Origin: Euonymus europaeus
Taxonomy: Eukaryota; Streptophyta; Magnoliopsida; Celastrales; Celastraceae
DNA: 64,000 nt
Assembly (NCBI GenBank): GCA_963580455.1
Contig: OY756965.1
Location: 5,406,501 to 5,470,500, forward strand
Direction: 5' to 3'
The notes below the pieces were generated by a model, which did not search any database, was not told the origin of the DNA, and was given only the letters and a program-made list of their open reading frames with translations. Below, one piece after another: positions 47,035 through 58,352 of this stretch (its first letter is position 1; each line of letters begins with the position of its first letter). A program made the translations under genes and the position numbers.

Positions 47035-47930
47035 AATTCAATAGAGTATAAAAATGGCACGCGTGTAGTGCGAGCTTCAATGTAGTTAAATTAAACACGT
47101 TGGCTAAGATAGTCATACTATCCGCCACTTGTAAATGATGCATGGGTCCACTTTTAAATCAATCCAAAATTAAAAAAAAAAATTGGATCCATATATATTA
47201 TGTACATGTTGACGAATGAATATCTTAAGCATGATTTGAATATTTTGACATTGAAAATAAAAAGAAAAAACGAACACAAACATCTTCCTTTAATAATGTA
47301 TTGATGTTTAACTTAAAATTATGATTGACATGGCTATGGATTTCTTGATTATGCTATAGCCTATCCAAGTGCTCTAACAATGTGTGGTGTTGGATGCCTA
47401 GAGTTAATATCAACATTTTTAGCTAAAGATTTAGCACTAGTGGAACTCATACTTCCTGCTTTTAATTGAATCACTTGTAGCTAAAAATGTGATAGAGTTT
47501 CACCAAGATCTGATAAAAGATTGTAGCCTACATTTGTTATTTTCTGTGTGCTATCTTTTCTTTCCATAATAAAAATAATACAAGGAAATCATATAAAAAA
47601 TCACCCATCCCAAAAATAGTTAATTGCCACTAATCATGGGTTTGTTGGCCATTCCCATTGAGCTAATTAATAGGGATTGGTTACCATATCAGTTGTAGAT
47701 ATGATCATTAGCTTTCAACAGTTATGCACACAATCACATTATCCCATACAAAAACTGCTCCACAAATTGTGTGACACCTCTTTCCATAAACAATAGCACT
47801 GTATATGTTTAGATTTTTTTTAAAAAAACACATGTTAGCTGATTTTTTTTCCCGAATGAACCACCAAGAAAAAAAATCGTGTCTCTCTAAAAAAGCCAAG
47901 CAAGCAAGGGCAGGCTGATTTCAAAACAAG
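47035..47930. other. Spacer, no gene
   Basis: AT-rich, with an A run at 47173-47182. A minus-strand open frame at 47708-47899 shows no motif. Confidence 0.4.
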
Positions 47931-50065
47931 ATGGTAACCAAAAGTAGTGATGCGGTTATAAGGGAAACTCTGAATTCGTTTAAAGAATCCATGAAAGAGA
48001 TGTTGGGCAAGATGATGACAAACATGACGGATCATATGACAACCATGTTTAAGAGGTTCCAAGGTTCACCCATTATGCAACGTGGGGTTTACTCTGCAGA
48101 TGAAGTGAATAGCTCACCAGAGCCAAACCAACTTTAGAAAAAGGGAAAAGAGATGAAAAATCACATAGTTGCAAGGTAACCAGTCAAGTTTTTTTAGTAT
48201 AATCAACAAAATAAGTTGTTCCCATATTGTTTGCGGCAATACATGCTAAAACCTAATTATTTGTATTCAGAGACTGGTGATTTATATATACAGTAGCAAT
48301 GACTGCAGTGCTACCTCAGCTGCTCAGCCTGAACATCTTACCAATGTTGGAAATGATGTGCAGTTGAATGGTGGAAATTCGATTAACACAAGGGAACAAC
48401 CAGATGTATTATTTAATCTACCAATCTTATAACAATAGTTTATTGATTGATTTTTTTTTTGTGGTTAACCTTTTTTATTTTTAACATTGTCATTGTTTTT
48501 TCAGCGGTTCCTTGATTACAATTTGTCATACAATTGCCATGGGGAGAGAAGGAGTACATCATGATGCATTACGTATTGATAGAAGAACTGAATCCTCAAT
48601 AAGTATTATTAAAAAATTATGTCATGTTATATTATATAAATTAAAGATAATCATCAAGTATTAAAAAATATTTCATTGTCCAGGCAAATAATCATCAAGT
48701 TATGAGAAGGAAGATTAAGTTTGACAATAAGAGATTTGTCATGATTTGAATATGGAAAGCCCATCACATAAGTTGTTAGTTTTCATTTATTAATAATTTT
48801 TATATGCTGATAAACATGGCATGCATGGTTTATTGAATTCACAAGAGCCCTAATCCGTTTGATTCAGATTATGAATGCTGCCACAATTTTTGATGCAAGC
48901 GATACGACTTGGATATCTAATGCTGAGAAGTATTTCTACCTTCCTTTTGATTATGCTGTAAGTTAACATACGTTTCTTTAAATTTTTAACCATTTATGCA
49001 ATACATGACACTAACTATGATAAATCGTTATGACAATAGAAGGAAATTTTGAATGGCATGAGAAATATCGATGATTATATTCATGAATACTTTGTCAACA
49101 ACTCTGGGGAAGCTCACTAATCAACTGCAACTTTGTAAGCACATGATCCTCAATAACTATACTGCCATGTTGCCTAAAATTACTATTACGATGAGCGATT
49201 AATGTGAAACAAATGTTTAGGTGCATGTGTCAATGAAAGATGGAGATCAATGGTACAGTGTGCCATTTGATTTCATTGATACAGAGATTTTAATTTTCAA
49301 TTCTGGAAATGTATGTGATACCAAGAGAAGAATTAGTCACGTCCACAAAATTGTAACTTTCATAAACTCTGTTGTTTGTAATTAATTTTATCACTTGGAT
49401 ACATTTTTGAACTAATACGTTACAATAGATTTTAGTACATACATTTTTGAACTAATACGTTACAACAGATTTCAGTACGGAAATTCTTATTTGATATTGT
49501 AGGCTAACATCTTGTGGGATCTCCTGGGCGAGGGCAGGGTCAACAGGAATTTACTCAAATCTGGAAAAAATATGACTAAATTTAATTACAACTAGCCTAG
49601 TGTTGCTCATGATGTTGCGAGATAAACTCACTTACAAACTTGTCAACTTGTAAATGCGGCCAACAAATTCACACCGCTTTCATTTCATCAAACATATTGT
49701 TGACGCATAACCATCTATATGATGATTCAGTGAAGATTCTGGTTTGTACACCATGCTGATAATGAGGACCCACAATAGACCATGGGAAACTTACATAAGT
49801 TTTAAAAATACTTAACTTGTTGACATTTTTATTACGCATTCCATGTTCAACTAATAATCACCCTCTTTCACCGCAGAGCATTGCACCAAATGCTAGGACC
49901 AAGTTCGTGATGCAATTTGTCTACCATATTGACAACACTATGCATAACAAAATCTACAACCGTGCATATGATTGGTACAAGAAAGTTGGAAAGAGAATCA
50001 ATTACGATGCGGATGACAATGATGCAGAAATGGAATTTCCAAAGGAATTTTATGTGGACTTATGA
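47931..50065 (+). pseudogene. Degraded multi-exon gene of transposon type, perhaps Ulp1-like
   Basis: Protein-like pieces in one direction are separated by intron-like AT-rich gaps. They are a Met/Lys-rich helix (47931-48137, NSFKESMKEMLGKMMTNMTD), a Ser/Asn-rich piece (48290-48400), TTWISNAEKYFYLPFDYAV (48905-48960), NGMRNIDDYIHEYFVNNSGE (49060-49115), VHVSMKDGDQWYSVPFDFID (49220-49280), and a C-terminal exon 49877-50065 (TKFVMQFVYHIDNTMHNKIY) ending at TGA. The spacing and the W-Y-S-V-x-x-D-F block resemble Ulp1-type protease domains of plant transposons, in which a His precedes that Trp; here it is Gln. The identification is tentative, and no intact frame exists. Confidence 0.35.
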
Positions 50066-50942
50066 ATATTTATTGTAATTTTTGATATAGTAAATATTTT
50101 CAATTGAATTCCTGCAACTATTTTTAAATAATTTATGATTCAATCTTTTTTTTGCGGACTAATGAATGCCAATTTTATCTCAATGTATACAAACTTTGTA
50201 CCTATTCTATCTCCCCTCATCCTCACTTTCATCAATGTTGTTCTGCTCATAAGAGACTGAGGTGTTGATATGTGATCAGTGGCGTTCCTGAGGTTTCGGG
50301 GGCCCTGGGCGAAATCTACGAAAGGGGCCCCTCTTAAAATTTTATATTACATCTTCAAAAAATAATTCACTGTAATATATAAAATTATTTAAATATGACT
50401 CTTCTAACATTTTTAGGCATAAATTTGTTAAGAGATCCAACAAGATATCAAACAAATTTTTCAATTTTTTTTTTACTTTTCTCAAATACAACTTATACTT
50501 TCGACTACTCATTATAATTAAATTGTAAGTCTGTAACACAATAACACACTACACAACTACACAAGTAACACTGTAAGTCTGTAACACAATAACTTACGGT
50601 GTAACACAATAACACATAAAAAATAAAACACCGCCACAATCAAAGTTAAGTACTAAGTAGGTAATAGTAACAGTGTAACACAACTGAGTGAACTAGTGAA
50701 GAGGAAGTGAGGAAGTCCGAAGCCAAAAGCGGCCCTCAACGGATCAATGCCTCAGGCCCTCAACGCAGCCAGGTAGAGTCACAATCCGGCAATCGAAAGT
50801 TCGGCTGCAACAAAAATACTCGACAGTTCGCCAATTGGAATGACAAAGACAAAAATAGGGCATTGATGTCTAGCGTTAGCGGAAGAAGAAGAGAGTTTCA
50901 GAGAGAGGAAGAGATTATTTCAGAGGCTTGGGAAGACAAGGA

Positions 50943-51160
50943 CTTTGTATCCATGTGGAGGGAGTCTTAGACTGAGAATTGGGCCCAATTTTATGATTAA
51001 AAAAATAAATAAATAAAAAAGAAAAAATCTTTGTATCCATGTGGAGGGAGTCTTGGAGAATTGGGGCCAATTTTATGATTTAAAAAAGAAGAAGAACAAA
51101 GCTTTGTATCCATGTGGAGGGAGTCTTGGAGAATTGGGCCCAATTTCCGATTAAAAAAAT
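50943..51160 (+). repeat. Triplicated unit inside the hAT element
   Basis: CTTTGTATCCATGTGGAGGG begins at 50943, 51029 and 51102. Each copy continues with GGAGTCTT, GAGAATTGGGCCCAATTT and an A-rich linker of changing length. The first copy overlaps the end of a plus open frame (50707-50970) that I do not recognise. Confidence 0.85.
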
Positions 51161-51194
51161 AAGTAATAAACAAAAGAACAAAATGAAACGGCAC

Positions 51195-51265
51195 TACTAA
51201 GAATCGAACCGTTGCCCTCTTTTTGCAAAAACAACCGTGTACCACTGGGCCACTAGAGAAACTAT
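51195..51265 (-). ncRNA. tRNA-derived (SINE-like) sequence with A and B boxes
   Basis: On the minus strand TGGCCCAGTGGT (51252-51241) matches the RNA polymerase III A box, and GGTTCGATTCT (51210-51200) matches the B box. They are about 30 bases apart, the normal spacing in a tRNA. The outer arms do not pair into an acceptor stem and no clean anticodon loop forms, so it is not a functional tRNA gene. A SINE head or captured tRNA pseudogene inside the hAT element is the likely origin. Confidence 0.6.
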
Positions 51266-51404
51266 GTTACTTTTAGCGTAAAAAATAAAATATATACATA
51301 CATAATAATCTATTAGTATTAAAAAAAAATCGGGGCCCCCCAGAATTTGGGGCCCTGGGCGGCCGCCCCTGTCGCCCCTGCTCAGGGACGCCCCTGTATG
51401 TGAT

Positions 51405-52480
51405 GCCTGAAACAAAAATTAGCATGATTAAACCTTGCATGTTTAGAAGATGCAAATCGAACTTTGCACTTCAAGCAGAATACAAGTAGAGGTAGTATAG
51501 AAAACAACCAAGCAGTGCATCTTGATGGCACCATTAAGCTCTGTATGCTAGTCAGCCTACTTCCAACTCCAGCAGTGTAAAATAAACATCCAAAGTCTCA
51601 TAACGTAAAAAACAAAAAAACAAAAGTGTAGAAATCATGCCAAAAGAATAACAAAATTTAGTCATAATAGTAGTCAGTCTAATAGAGCAGGAAATATCCA
51701 CCCAAGATGAATCGCAAATTATGTAAACAAGTTCACGAAAGAAGTGGAATAGAATCCTTAAAATTTCTCTTCCTTTCAATAATTTATTTATCTACATGAC
51801 TGAAATGAGCCAAAAAAAAAGCATGACTAGATAGAATTAACATACAAAAAAACACATCTATTGTCATGCAAGGCAAAATCTGTGAAGTATTTGTTTCCAT
51901 CTTCCACACCACTGTTGGAGAAAAAGTATGTGTTTGCTTCATCTAGGGAGGCCCTGCTCGGTGGACAAGTCACCTTCTTCAACGAAGCCGTTGCCATTTT
52001 CTTGCACACAAAAAAATAGTACCACCACACTATTTGTGTCCAGAAGATGTTAGGTCTTTCTAGTAGTTGTGGTTTTTTTTTGTAACCATAAGATAGTCAA
52101 CGTGGTTGTGGAGAATTCTAGGATTTTTTTTTACTCTTGATCCTTCTAGTGGCTTGAGGAATCGACAGATAAGGTTCTCCACAGTGTCAATAGTATAGAC
52201 CAAAAGAAAACAATGATGGAAAAATGTAGATAAGTTAAATGCTAAATAAGTCTAAACCTCTCTATAAGAATTTAGACAGATAATACATCACAAGAAAGAT
52301 TGTCCAAATTAATTTGTATAGAAGCCTCAAATTACTGTTGAACGTAGCTCATTTGCAGAACAAGAAACTGGATTATGGCATTTCAAAGCATGGAGCAAAT
52401 TTCAACCTAACACGAGACTAATTAGTCGTTGACAATGAAAAGCATTTTTCAGGCATACTAAGCCAAAGCCAGATAAGAGC
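51405..52480 (-). other. Exon-like minus-strand pieces, unassigned
   Basis: A minus-strand frame at 52030-51827 reads KMATASLKKVTCPPSRASLD and SNSGVEDGNKYFTDFALHD, which looks like real protein but matches nothing I know. Another piece near 52195-52110 reads TIDTVENLICRFLKPLEGS. Together with the exon-like block at 52740-52560 they could be parts of one decayed or unrecognised gene. Confidence 0.25.
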
Positions 52481-52559
52481 TGAAGAATTTAAGATCATTC
52501 ATTAAAACCCACACAAATAAATAATAAATACCTTGCACTTGGGACTTGGCAAGGAATCT

Positions 52560-52763
52560 CAACTTCGAACTCAACAGGAAGACCCATATATCCATTGCAT
52601 CGATCTTGCAAGACACCATTGATTTCGTCTAGCAAGCAACAACAACACAAATACAAATAGCTGGTTCTGCTCTTCTTCCCTACTCCTCTTTGTAAACCCT
52701 TTTGTTTCCTTTCCCCCACCACCACCACAACCACCTCCATTCGTTACCAAAACAAGCCCTATG
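52560..52763 (-). other. Possible first exon of an unidentified minus-strand gene
   Basis: From ATG 52740 the minus strand reads a Val-rich start, a Lys/Arg/Gln-rich part and MGLPVEFEVEIPCQVPSA. A plausible splice donor GCAAG/GTATTT then follows near 52530. A second frame from the upstream ATG 52774 is Gly-rich and also open. The purine-rich repeats GGTGGTGGTGG make both frames suspect. No downstream exon can be assigned with confidence, and I give no function. Confidence 0.25.
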
Positions 52764-53079
52764 GCCCATTTCATAACTCTCTCGAAATATCTCTTTTTCT
52801 CTAGTTTCTCTCTAGATTAGGGTGGTGAAATTAATTTTGTAATTTAACCAAAATTAGAGTATTGAAATAGTAAATTATACATAAAGCGTTGTTAATACGT
52901 TGCTTGCATATATTAGATATTATATACCCATACTTGTCATTATATACTCATACCTGTCTTTTGACAAACAATTAAATTTTATTAAAAAAATAAAAATGGG
53001 CACATGAGAGAGTTGACTAGTCAACTCTACACATGTCATCATAGCGCGTGGACGGTATACATATTACCAGACATAAAAT

Positions 53080-54181
53080 TGCGATTGAAGTCTAGAACTA
53101 AAACCCTAATTTATTCTTTGATCTCCCCTTCTGCCTATCATTATAGTAGATGACGAAGCCTCACGCACATCCGATCTAAATCACGAAGGCAAGCTTTCCT
53201 TTCAATATATCAATCTGGTGGTGAAAAACACATATTTTTTCCTTGTTATTAATCGCAGTCAATCTTGTTTTTTTTTTAAATTAAATTATGTGCTATTGAT
53301 TTTTGACTGCAAAAATTTATTCGTTTAATAGTATTCCATGAGAAAAATATTAGTTGACAGAGGTTGATACACTTGGATTCACTTTACTTGTTCTTTTTTG
53401 GGTTTGCTGAATGTTCTGTATTCCATTTTGGCTTCATAGGAGGTTACATGGTTTTAAATAGTCTGTTGTTTTAAATGGTCTTCGTGGTAATTTCAATATG
53501 CTGTATATTCACTTTGGAAAATGATATATATCCCTTGGGGTTGTATCCCATGGGATCCCATATTTTATTCCATTGTATTATTACAATGGAATAACAAATT
53601 TTATTACAATGGAATAACGTATTCCATTGTAATAATACGTATTTCACTGTATTAGAATCTGTTATTCCATTGTATTATTACAATGAAATATCTCATACGT
53701 TATTCCATTGTATTATCACAATGGAATAACATATTCTAGCACAGTGAAATAACGTATTCCATTGTAATAGTACGCATTCCACTGTAATAAAATTTGTTAT
53801 TCATGGGATTTCATGGGATATAACCTCATAGGATATAAAACGGAGCTGATTCACTTTTTGTTTATCGCTTAATTATCGTGTAGTCTGAGGAATGGTGTGT
53901 GCATGCACTTTAATGCCCGACACAAGCTAGGTTTTTGGTATTTGATTGTTCTGACATTGAGAAGTGGAGAGAAGCAGAGTATAGCTCATGAATTAAGCTT
54001 TTAATTGAGAAAATGTAAAGGGTGGCTTACTTACTCTTTTTTTAGTTACCTGATTTTATTTTCTTGTTTGCTTTTCTTTGAAATTGACTATTCTCGATTT
54101 TGCAATCTATAGCCATGGAGGAAGAAGCGGGGATGTTTACGGTTACTCAAACTATTGGTAATTTTTCGTGTTGCAAATGTG
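53080..54181 (+). pseudogene. Truncated duplicate of the NMD3 5' end
   Basis: The sequence matches the NMD3 locus in two blocks: 53080-53510 with 59195-59650, and 53930-54181 with 61009-61262. It carries the telo-box AAACCCTAA (53101-53109), the 5'-UTR intron, and the start codon at 54115. The first 22 codons read MEEEAGMFTVTQTIGNFSCC and keep the first zinc-binding Cys residues. After KCG the sequence switches to unrelated repeat DNA and stops within about 26 codons. About 490 of the 510 NMD3 residues are missing, so it cannot be functional. Confidence 0.88.
53516..53848. mobile_element. Mutator-type MITE in the NMD3 duplicate, 9-base target duplication
   Basis: ATTCACTTT occurs at 53507-53515 and again at 53849-53857. 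The 333 bases between have inverted ends sharing TATATCC..., GGTT(G/A)TATCCCATG and ATCCCAT. The middle is built of ATTCCATTGTAATA words in both directions, so the single strand can fold on itself. Nine bases is the Mutator duplication length. At the intact NMD3 locus the same sequence has one ATTCACTTT (59642-59650) and no insert. Confidence 0.9.
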
Positions 54182-54445
54182 GTCTTATCTACACCCCCTC
54201 CTATGTGGTCTTATCATTAGACATAAAATATCAAAACTCAATACAATACGTTGAACAATAAAGCATATATTATTTTCACTATTATTAGTACATTATTATT
54301 GTACTACACATTAACCAATAAAGCATATATTGTCTTCATTTTTTTACGTGAGTAATTACTTAATATATTTTTAATAAAGTATTTTTTTTTCATTTGTAAA
54401 CATGACTTGAAACTTACATAAATACACTATTTACGTGAATAAAGG
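54182..54445 (+). repeat. Partial copy of repeat R and its left flank
   Basis: Positions 54187-54445 match 57447-57700: TATGTGGTCTTAT, AAATATCAAAACTCAATACAAT, AACCAATAAAGCATATATT, then TAAACATGAC-TGA-ACTTA. It begins exactly where NMD3 homology stops, so the duplicate was probably cut by a rearrangement involving this repeat. Confidence 0.75.
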
Positions 54446-55052
54446 TGATTTGATTAGAGAAACTCGTCATCGTTTCATTTCATTTCATTCCAAAACGACG
54501 TTGTCAAATTTCATCTCGTCTGAGTTGTATGTAAAGGAAGATGGTGGTGTGTATAAATATTGACTTTGTGAATTATGCAATTGTCACATCTAATTTGCCC
54601 CCCACATTGCTGTGTCTAAATTGTCCTTTAATTGAAAGTGGGAGTGGGATCTTTTATTGATTTTAGTGAAAGTGAACTGGGTTTGCCAAACTTGTAAGAC
54701 TTTTTGATATGTTAATGTTGGATTTATAACAAACTAAGAGCAACTCCAATGGAAGTTGCTATAATGGGTTGCTAAAAATGTACTATACCAATTTGAATAG
54801 TGGTTTAATGAGTTGGTAAATTTTTTTTACTTCAATGGTGGTTGCTATAAAAGAGATTGCTAAAACACTATTTATTGTAAAAACCTATTAAAATAAGGTT
54901 CATGTAATTATATTTCCCGCCAATATTTTTGCCGGCAACATTTTTGCCGCCAATATTTAGTCTATAAATAAGATCGTTATCTAATTGAATTTCTCTATCC
55001 CCAATTGAATTCTATATTATTTGGTTTTTTCTCAACTCTATTTTCTTACTTT

Positions 55053-55465
55053 ATGGATCATTTTCCAAATATTCTCGGAGATATTCTCAATATTAAAGAG
55101 GATTCTGGTGATGACTTCGAATTGATGGTAGCTGCAGTGGCAGAAGAGGAGGAAACAACTAATCATGGCCGATTGGATCGATATCGTGGTTCTGTTGTTG
55201 GCCATCGAGTGATGATCGTAGTAGACATGAAGGTCATCTTAGATTGTGGAATGACTATTTTTCTCCCAATTCTGTTTACCCTGATAATTTGTTTCGAAGA
55301 AGATTTCGCATGAGTCGTCCACTTTTTTTGTCGCATTGTTGATGGTGTTGTGGCTCGCAATGACTACTTTCGTCAAGGGCCCGATACTGTTGGAGTTATT
55401 GGCTTGTCTTCTATTCAAAAGATAACAGCCGCGATGAGGATGCTTGCATATGGACAACCAGCAGA
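55053..55465 (+). pseudogene. Harbinger transposase N-terminus, truncated
   Basis: The probable start is the ATG at 55053 (MDHFPNILGDIL). An acidic region and GRLDRYRGSVVGHRV follow. A frameshift near 55215 leads to LRLWNDYFSPNSVYPDNLFR, then FRMSRPLFLRIVDGVVARND (with a shift near 55325) and GLSSIQKITAAMRMLAYGQP at 55397-55460. These are the helix-turn-helix region of ALP1-like Harbinger transposases. The catalytic DDE part is absent. Confidence 0.8.
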
Positions 55466-56054
55466 TTTTTGCTTCTTATTTGATAAGGAAGTTTGCCATC
55501 TCAGGTCATCTCTCAATAATTCCCAACAATGATGGTATTGAAATGGCTTTCCCATTTCAATTGCATATAGGTCATGAGCTTCAGCAAGCTGCAAATGAAA
55601 ATAAGTCAATCATACATATGCATTAAATAAAAAGAAATTCAAATGAAAGAGCAAAAATACAAACCCTTCCTTGCTCAGTTTGTCCACTTTGGTTTAGCCT
55701 CTCAAATTTACTTAGACATGCCACAAACTTAGCGCATTTCTTGTTGATATCAACCCAACGGCTTTTCACGGACAATTGAGTGCGAGGCACTAAGGTTCCT
55801 CCATTGTCCTCAATGAACTTGCATATCCGGCCCCAGAATGTCTTTGATTGTTGATTGTTGCCAATAATGGCATCTTTTGTAGTGTTAAGATAAGTAGCCA
55901 CAATAAGAACATCTTCCTCATGAGTAAAATTTCGAGTTCTTGATCCTTTCTTTTCTTTCGTTGCAACTAGTTGATTGGAGTTTTGTGGACTAAATGACTG
56001 ATTGAAAATAACTTCTTCACTCAATTCAAGTTCAAAGTCCTCGCTCAACAACAT
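55415..56054 (-). pseudogene. Harbinger ORF1 (Myb/NAM-associated type), two exons, truncated
   Basis: On the minus strand exon 1 is 56054-55665 and exon 2 starts at 55588, after a GTTTGT...TTTGCAG intron that keeps the frame. Exon 1 holds the Myb/SANT domain: RNFTHEEDVLIVATYLNTTK, KTFWGRICKFIEDNGG, SVKSRWVDINKKCAKF. Exon 2 reads KPFQYHHCWELLRDDLRWQT, the conserved end of the family's DNA-binding region, and then runs into antisense transposase sequence at about 55460. The C-terminal part is lost. Confidence 0.8.
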
Positions 56055-56099
56055 AGTTGGTAAGAACCATCATATGGGGTAGGCTCCATCTACAAAGGT

Positions 56100-57240
56100 A
56101 CAAATAAAAAAGACTACTAAAGATATGTATAGAGATGCCAAGCACTGACTGATTAAAGTAAAAACATAGCTAAGACACAAGTCTAAAACATGCACAATAA
56201 ACCCAACAACAGAATTTAATTACAATGCAAAATGAATAGTTCTCACATAGAAGCATTCACAATTGTTTTTACGTTTAAACAAAAATATTAAATGCTTAAC
56301 AATTGAGCTCCCATTATAATTTAAATCAATAGCTAAGCTGCCACCAAACAACTACTCATTATAATTTCATGTCCATCAATGGAGCCACTATATAGGTATT
56401 TATGTCTTTTTCATGTACATCAAAAAAGCAATCACCAATTAATGTTTTTGTTTAAAGAGCAACTGGGATGATAACCCTAGCTAGCAGATTAGGGAGTAAA
56501 TAGTCGGCAATTTGATCTACCAATTTGATTTGAGTTGACTCTAATGCAAATCAATTACAACCCCTACTAAGCTCTGCATATCTAATATGAAACCAAATCA
56601 AGTCAGAAACTTCTCATTTTGGTGTTCATCCAAAAGCAAAGGTCCCCATTGAATTGTAGGCCTCTAATATGAAAGTAAATCTCAAGTTTCAGAAAAGTGA
56701 GCAAGTATCTATTAAATTGAGCAAATTGAAGTAAACAAACGAGCAAAACCTAGGGCAGTTGCAATGACTCCTGTTCAATAGAAAGGAATAGCAAATTGTC
56801 TCTCATCTCATAGAAAATCAATTCTCAGCAATCATGTGTAAAAAACAAAGAAAATCTAAGAAAAGTGTAGGAATCTCACCTCAATTGAGCAACTGTTGGA
56901 TCTTTCTCCCATCTATCAAATCTGCATAGTTCGCCAAGAACATTCTTCCCGTCAAAATCGAAACACCAAAAATCGATATGAAATTCGCTAAAATCTCACC
57001 TCTCCTATTTGTGAAACTCGCCTTCTCCTTTGCGTCGAATCTCTTGACTATAGTCGTTGCTCTTCCCTTGCAATTTTAACTTTCGATTTCTCTCTCCCTC
57101 TTCGTTGGTAAAGATAGCAACGAAAGTCACCAGTTGCTAAAATAGCAACTCATATAGCACCTCCCTTGGGTTGGGTTATTTTGCTAATGGGCTGGTATAA
57201 TAGCAGTTAGCCCATTTAGCAACCCATATAGCAACTCCTT
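56100..57240. other. Right non-coding part of the Harbinger derivative
   Basis: No gene. A pyrimidine-rich CTCTTGACTATAGTCGTTGCTC stretch near 57040-57100 may be the leader of the minus-strand ORF1. Subterminal GTTGCTA words repeat near the end. Confidence 0.5.
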
Positions 57241-57614
57241 TGGAGTTGCTCTAATATGTATGGTTCATTTAGTGTTACCCTTTGTTTTGTGACGGTAAAG
57301 TATTAAGTTCACATAGCCTATTGACCTACAATTCTGAAATTTTTATGAAAGACATTTCTCTATTTTGTAATGGTGAAATCTATCAGGCTGAGATTCCTGA
57401 TGTAACATTTTTCTTTTACTTTTTGATGATGGGTACCTATATTCACACCCCCTACCCACATCCACACTCATCTTATGTGGTCTTATTATTAGGCATAAAA
57501 TATCAAAACTCAATACAATCAGTTAACCAATAAAGCATAGTTATTTTCACTATTATTAATACATTATTATTGTACTACACGTTAACCAATAAAGCATATA
57601 TTCTCTTATTTTTT

Positions 57615-58240
57615 GTTCGTGAGCAATTACTTAATTTTTTTTAATAAAGTGATTTTTTTCATTTGTAGACATGACCTGACACTTATATAAATACACTATT
57701 TATGTGGATATTTTTTTTAAAATAAAGTGATTTTTCCGTTTGTAAACATGACCTGACACTTATAACTAAAGTATTTATTGAGTAATTTTTTAATATAGTG
57801 ATTTTTTCAGTTATAATTTCAGTATTTATAAGGTATTTTTTAATTAATCGATTTATTATTGCAAAAATTATTATATTATCAGGTGTTCAAATCACCTCCA
57901 CCACCCTGACAGCACTACGCTATTTGTTATAGGGTATGTAAATGGTAATCATTGCGTCCAAGTTGGTTTGACAAAGGATTATCCAATGCCTCCTATTATG
58001 TCTGAGTGAGTTCACTGTAGGTATACTTGTGCAGTTGAATGGATTACTCTGTATGCAGAGCGATTAGATGGGTATATGCACTCACCGTGGTTCAAAATTT
58101 CTTCCGGAACTTATGTTAATGTTCTTGATTAAATTTATATATAATAATAAATTTTCAACAATTTACAAGTAAGAAATAATTTATATTATTTATTTTTTTA
58201 ATAAGATCTTATATTATAATTAAATATTTTTGAAAAGGAA
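57615..58240 (+). repeat. Dispersed repeat R, copy 2
   Basis: Matches 45890-46515. Here the protease-like relic (57905-58131) needs no frameshift: IGYVNGNHCVQVGLTKDYPM, one TGA replacing a Trp codon, then VHCRYTCAVEWITLYAERLD and HSPWFKISSGTYVNVLD ending at TAA. Confidence 0.6.
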
Positions 58241-58300
58241 TTTTTTTTAAATTTTAAATAAAACTCAAATGAATTTTTTTCACAATCTAAATGTCTACTT

Positions 58301-58304
<4 letters not shown>

Positions 58305-58348
<44 letters not shown>
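58305..58348. repeat. (TA)n microsatellite
   Basis: About 22 AT units immediately right of repeat R copy 2. Confidence 0.95.

Positions 58349-58349
<1 letters not shown>

Positions 58350-58352
<3 letters not shown>

Larger units (their letters stand above)
50277..51396. mobile_element. Non-autonomous hAT-like element, 1120 bases, TATGTGAT target duplication
   Basis: The left end is CAGTGGCGTTCCTGAGG; the right end read outward is CAGGGGCGTCCCTGAGC. These inverted ends, opening CAGNGGCG, are of hAT type. The 8-base duplication TATGTGAT (50269-50276 and 51397-51404) is exact and has the hAT length. GGGGCCC-rich subterminal blocks (GGGCCCTGGGCG) occur at both ends. No transposase remains. The interior carries a triplicated 75-86-base repeat and a tRNA-like sequence. 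Confidence 0.9.
54738..57251. mobile_element. PIF/Harbinger deletion derivative, TAA target duplication
   Basis: The left end is GAGCAACTCCAATGGAAGTT; the right end read outward is GAGCAACTCCAAAGGAGTTG, with GTTGCTATA-TGGGTTGCTAAA continuing in both. TAA flanks both sides (54735-54737 and 57252-57254). The 2514 bases hold the start of a transposase on plus and a Myb-like ORF1 on minus, converging and meeting near 55460. The C-terminal parts of both are missing, so one internal deletion removed the middle. Confidence 0.9.

Noticed and set aside
51195..51265. A functional tRNA gene
   Set aside because: The A and B boxes are good, but the acceptor arms do not pair and no proper anticodon arm forms.
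54115..54260. A short functional NMD3-like protein from the duplicate
   Set aside because: Only 22 NMD3 codons remain, followed by repeat DNA and a stop.
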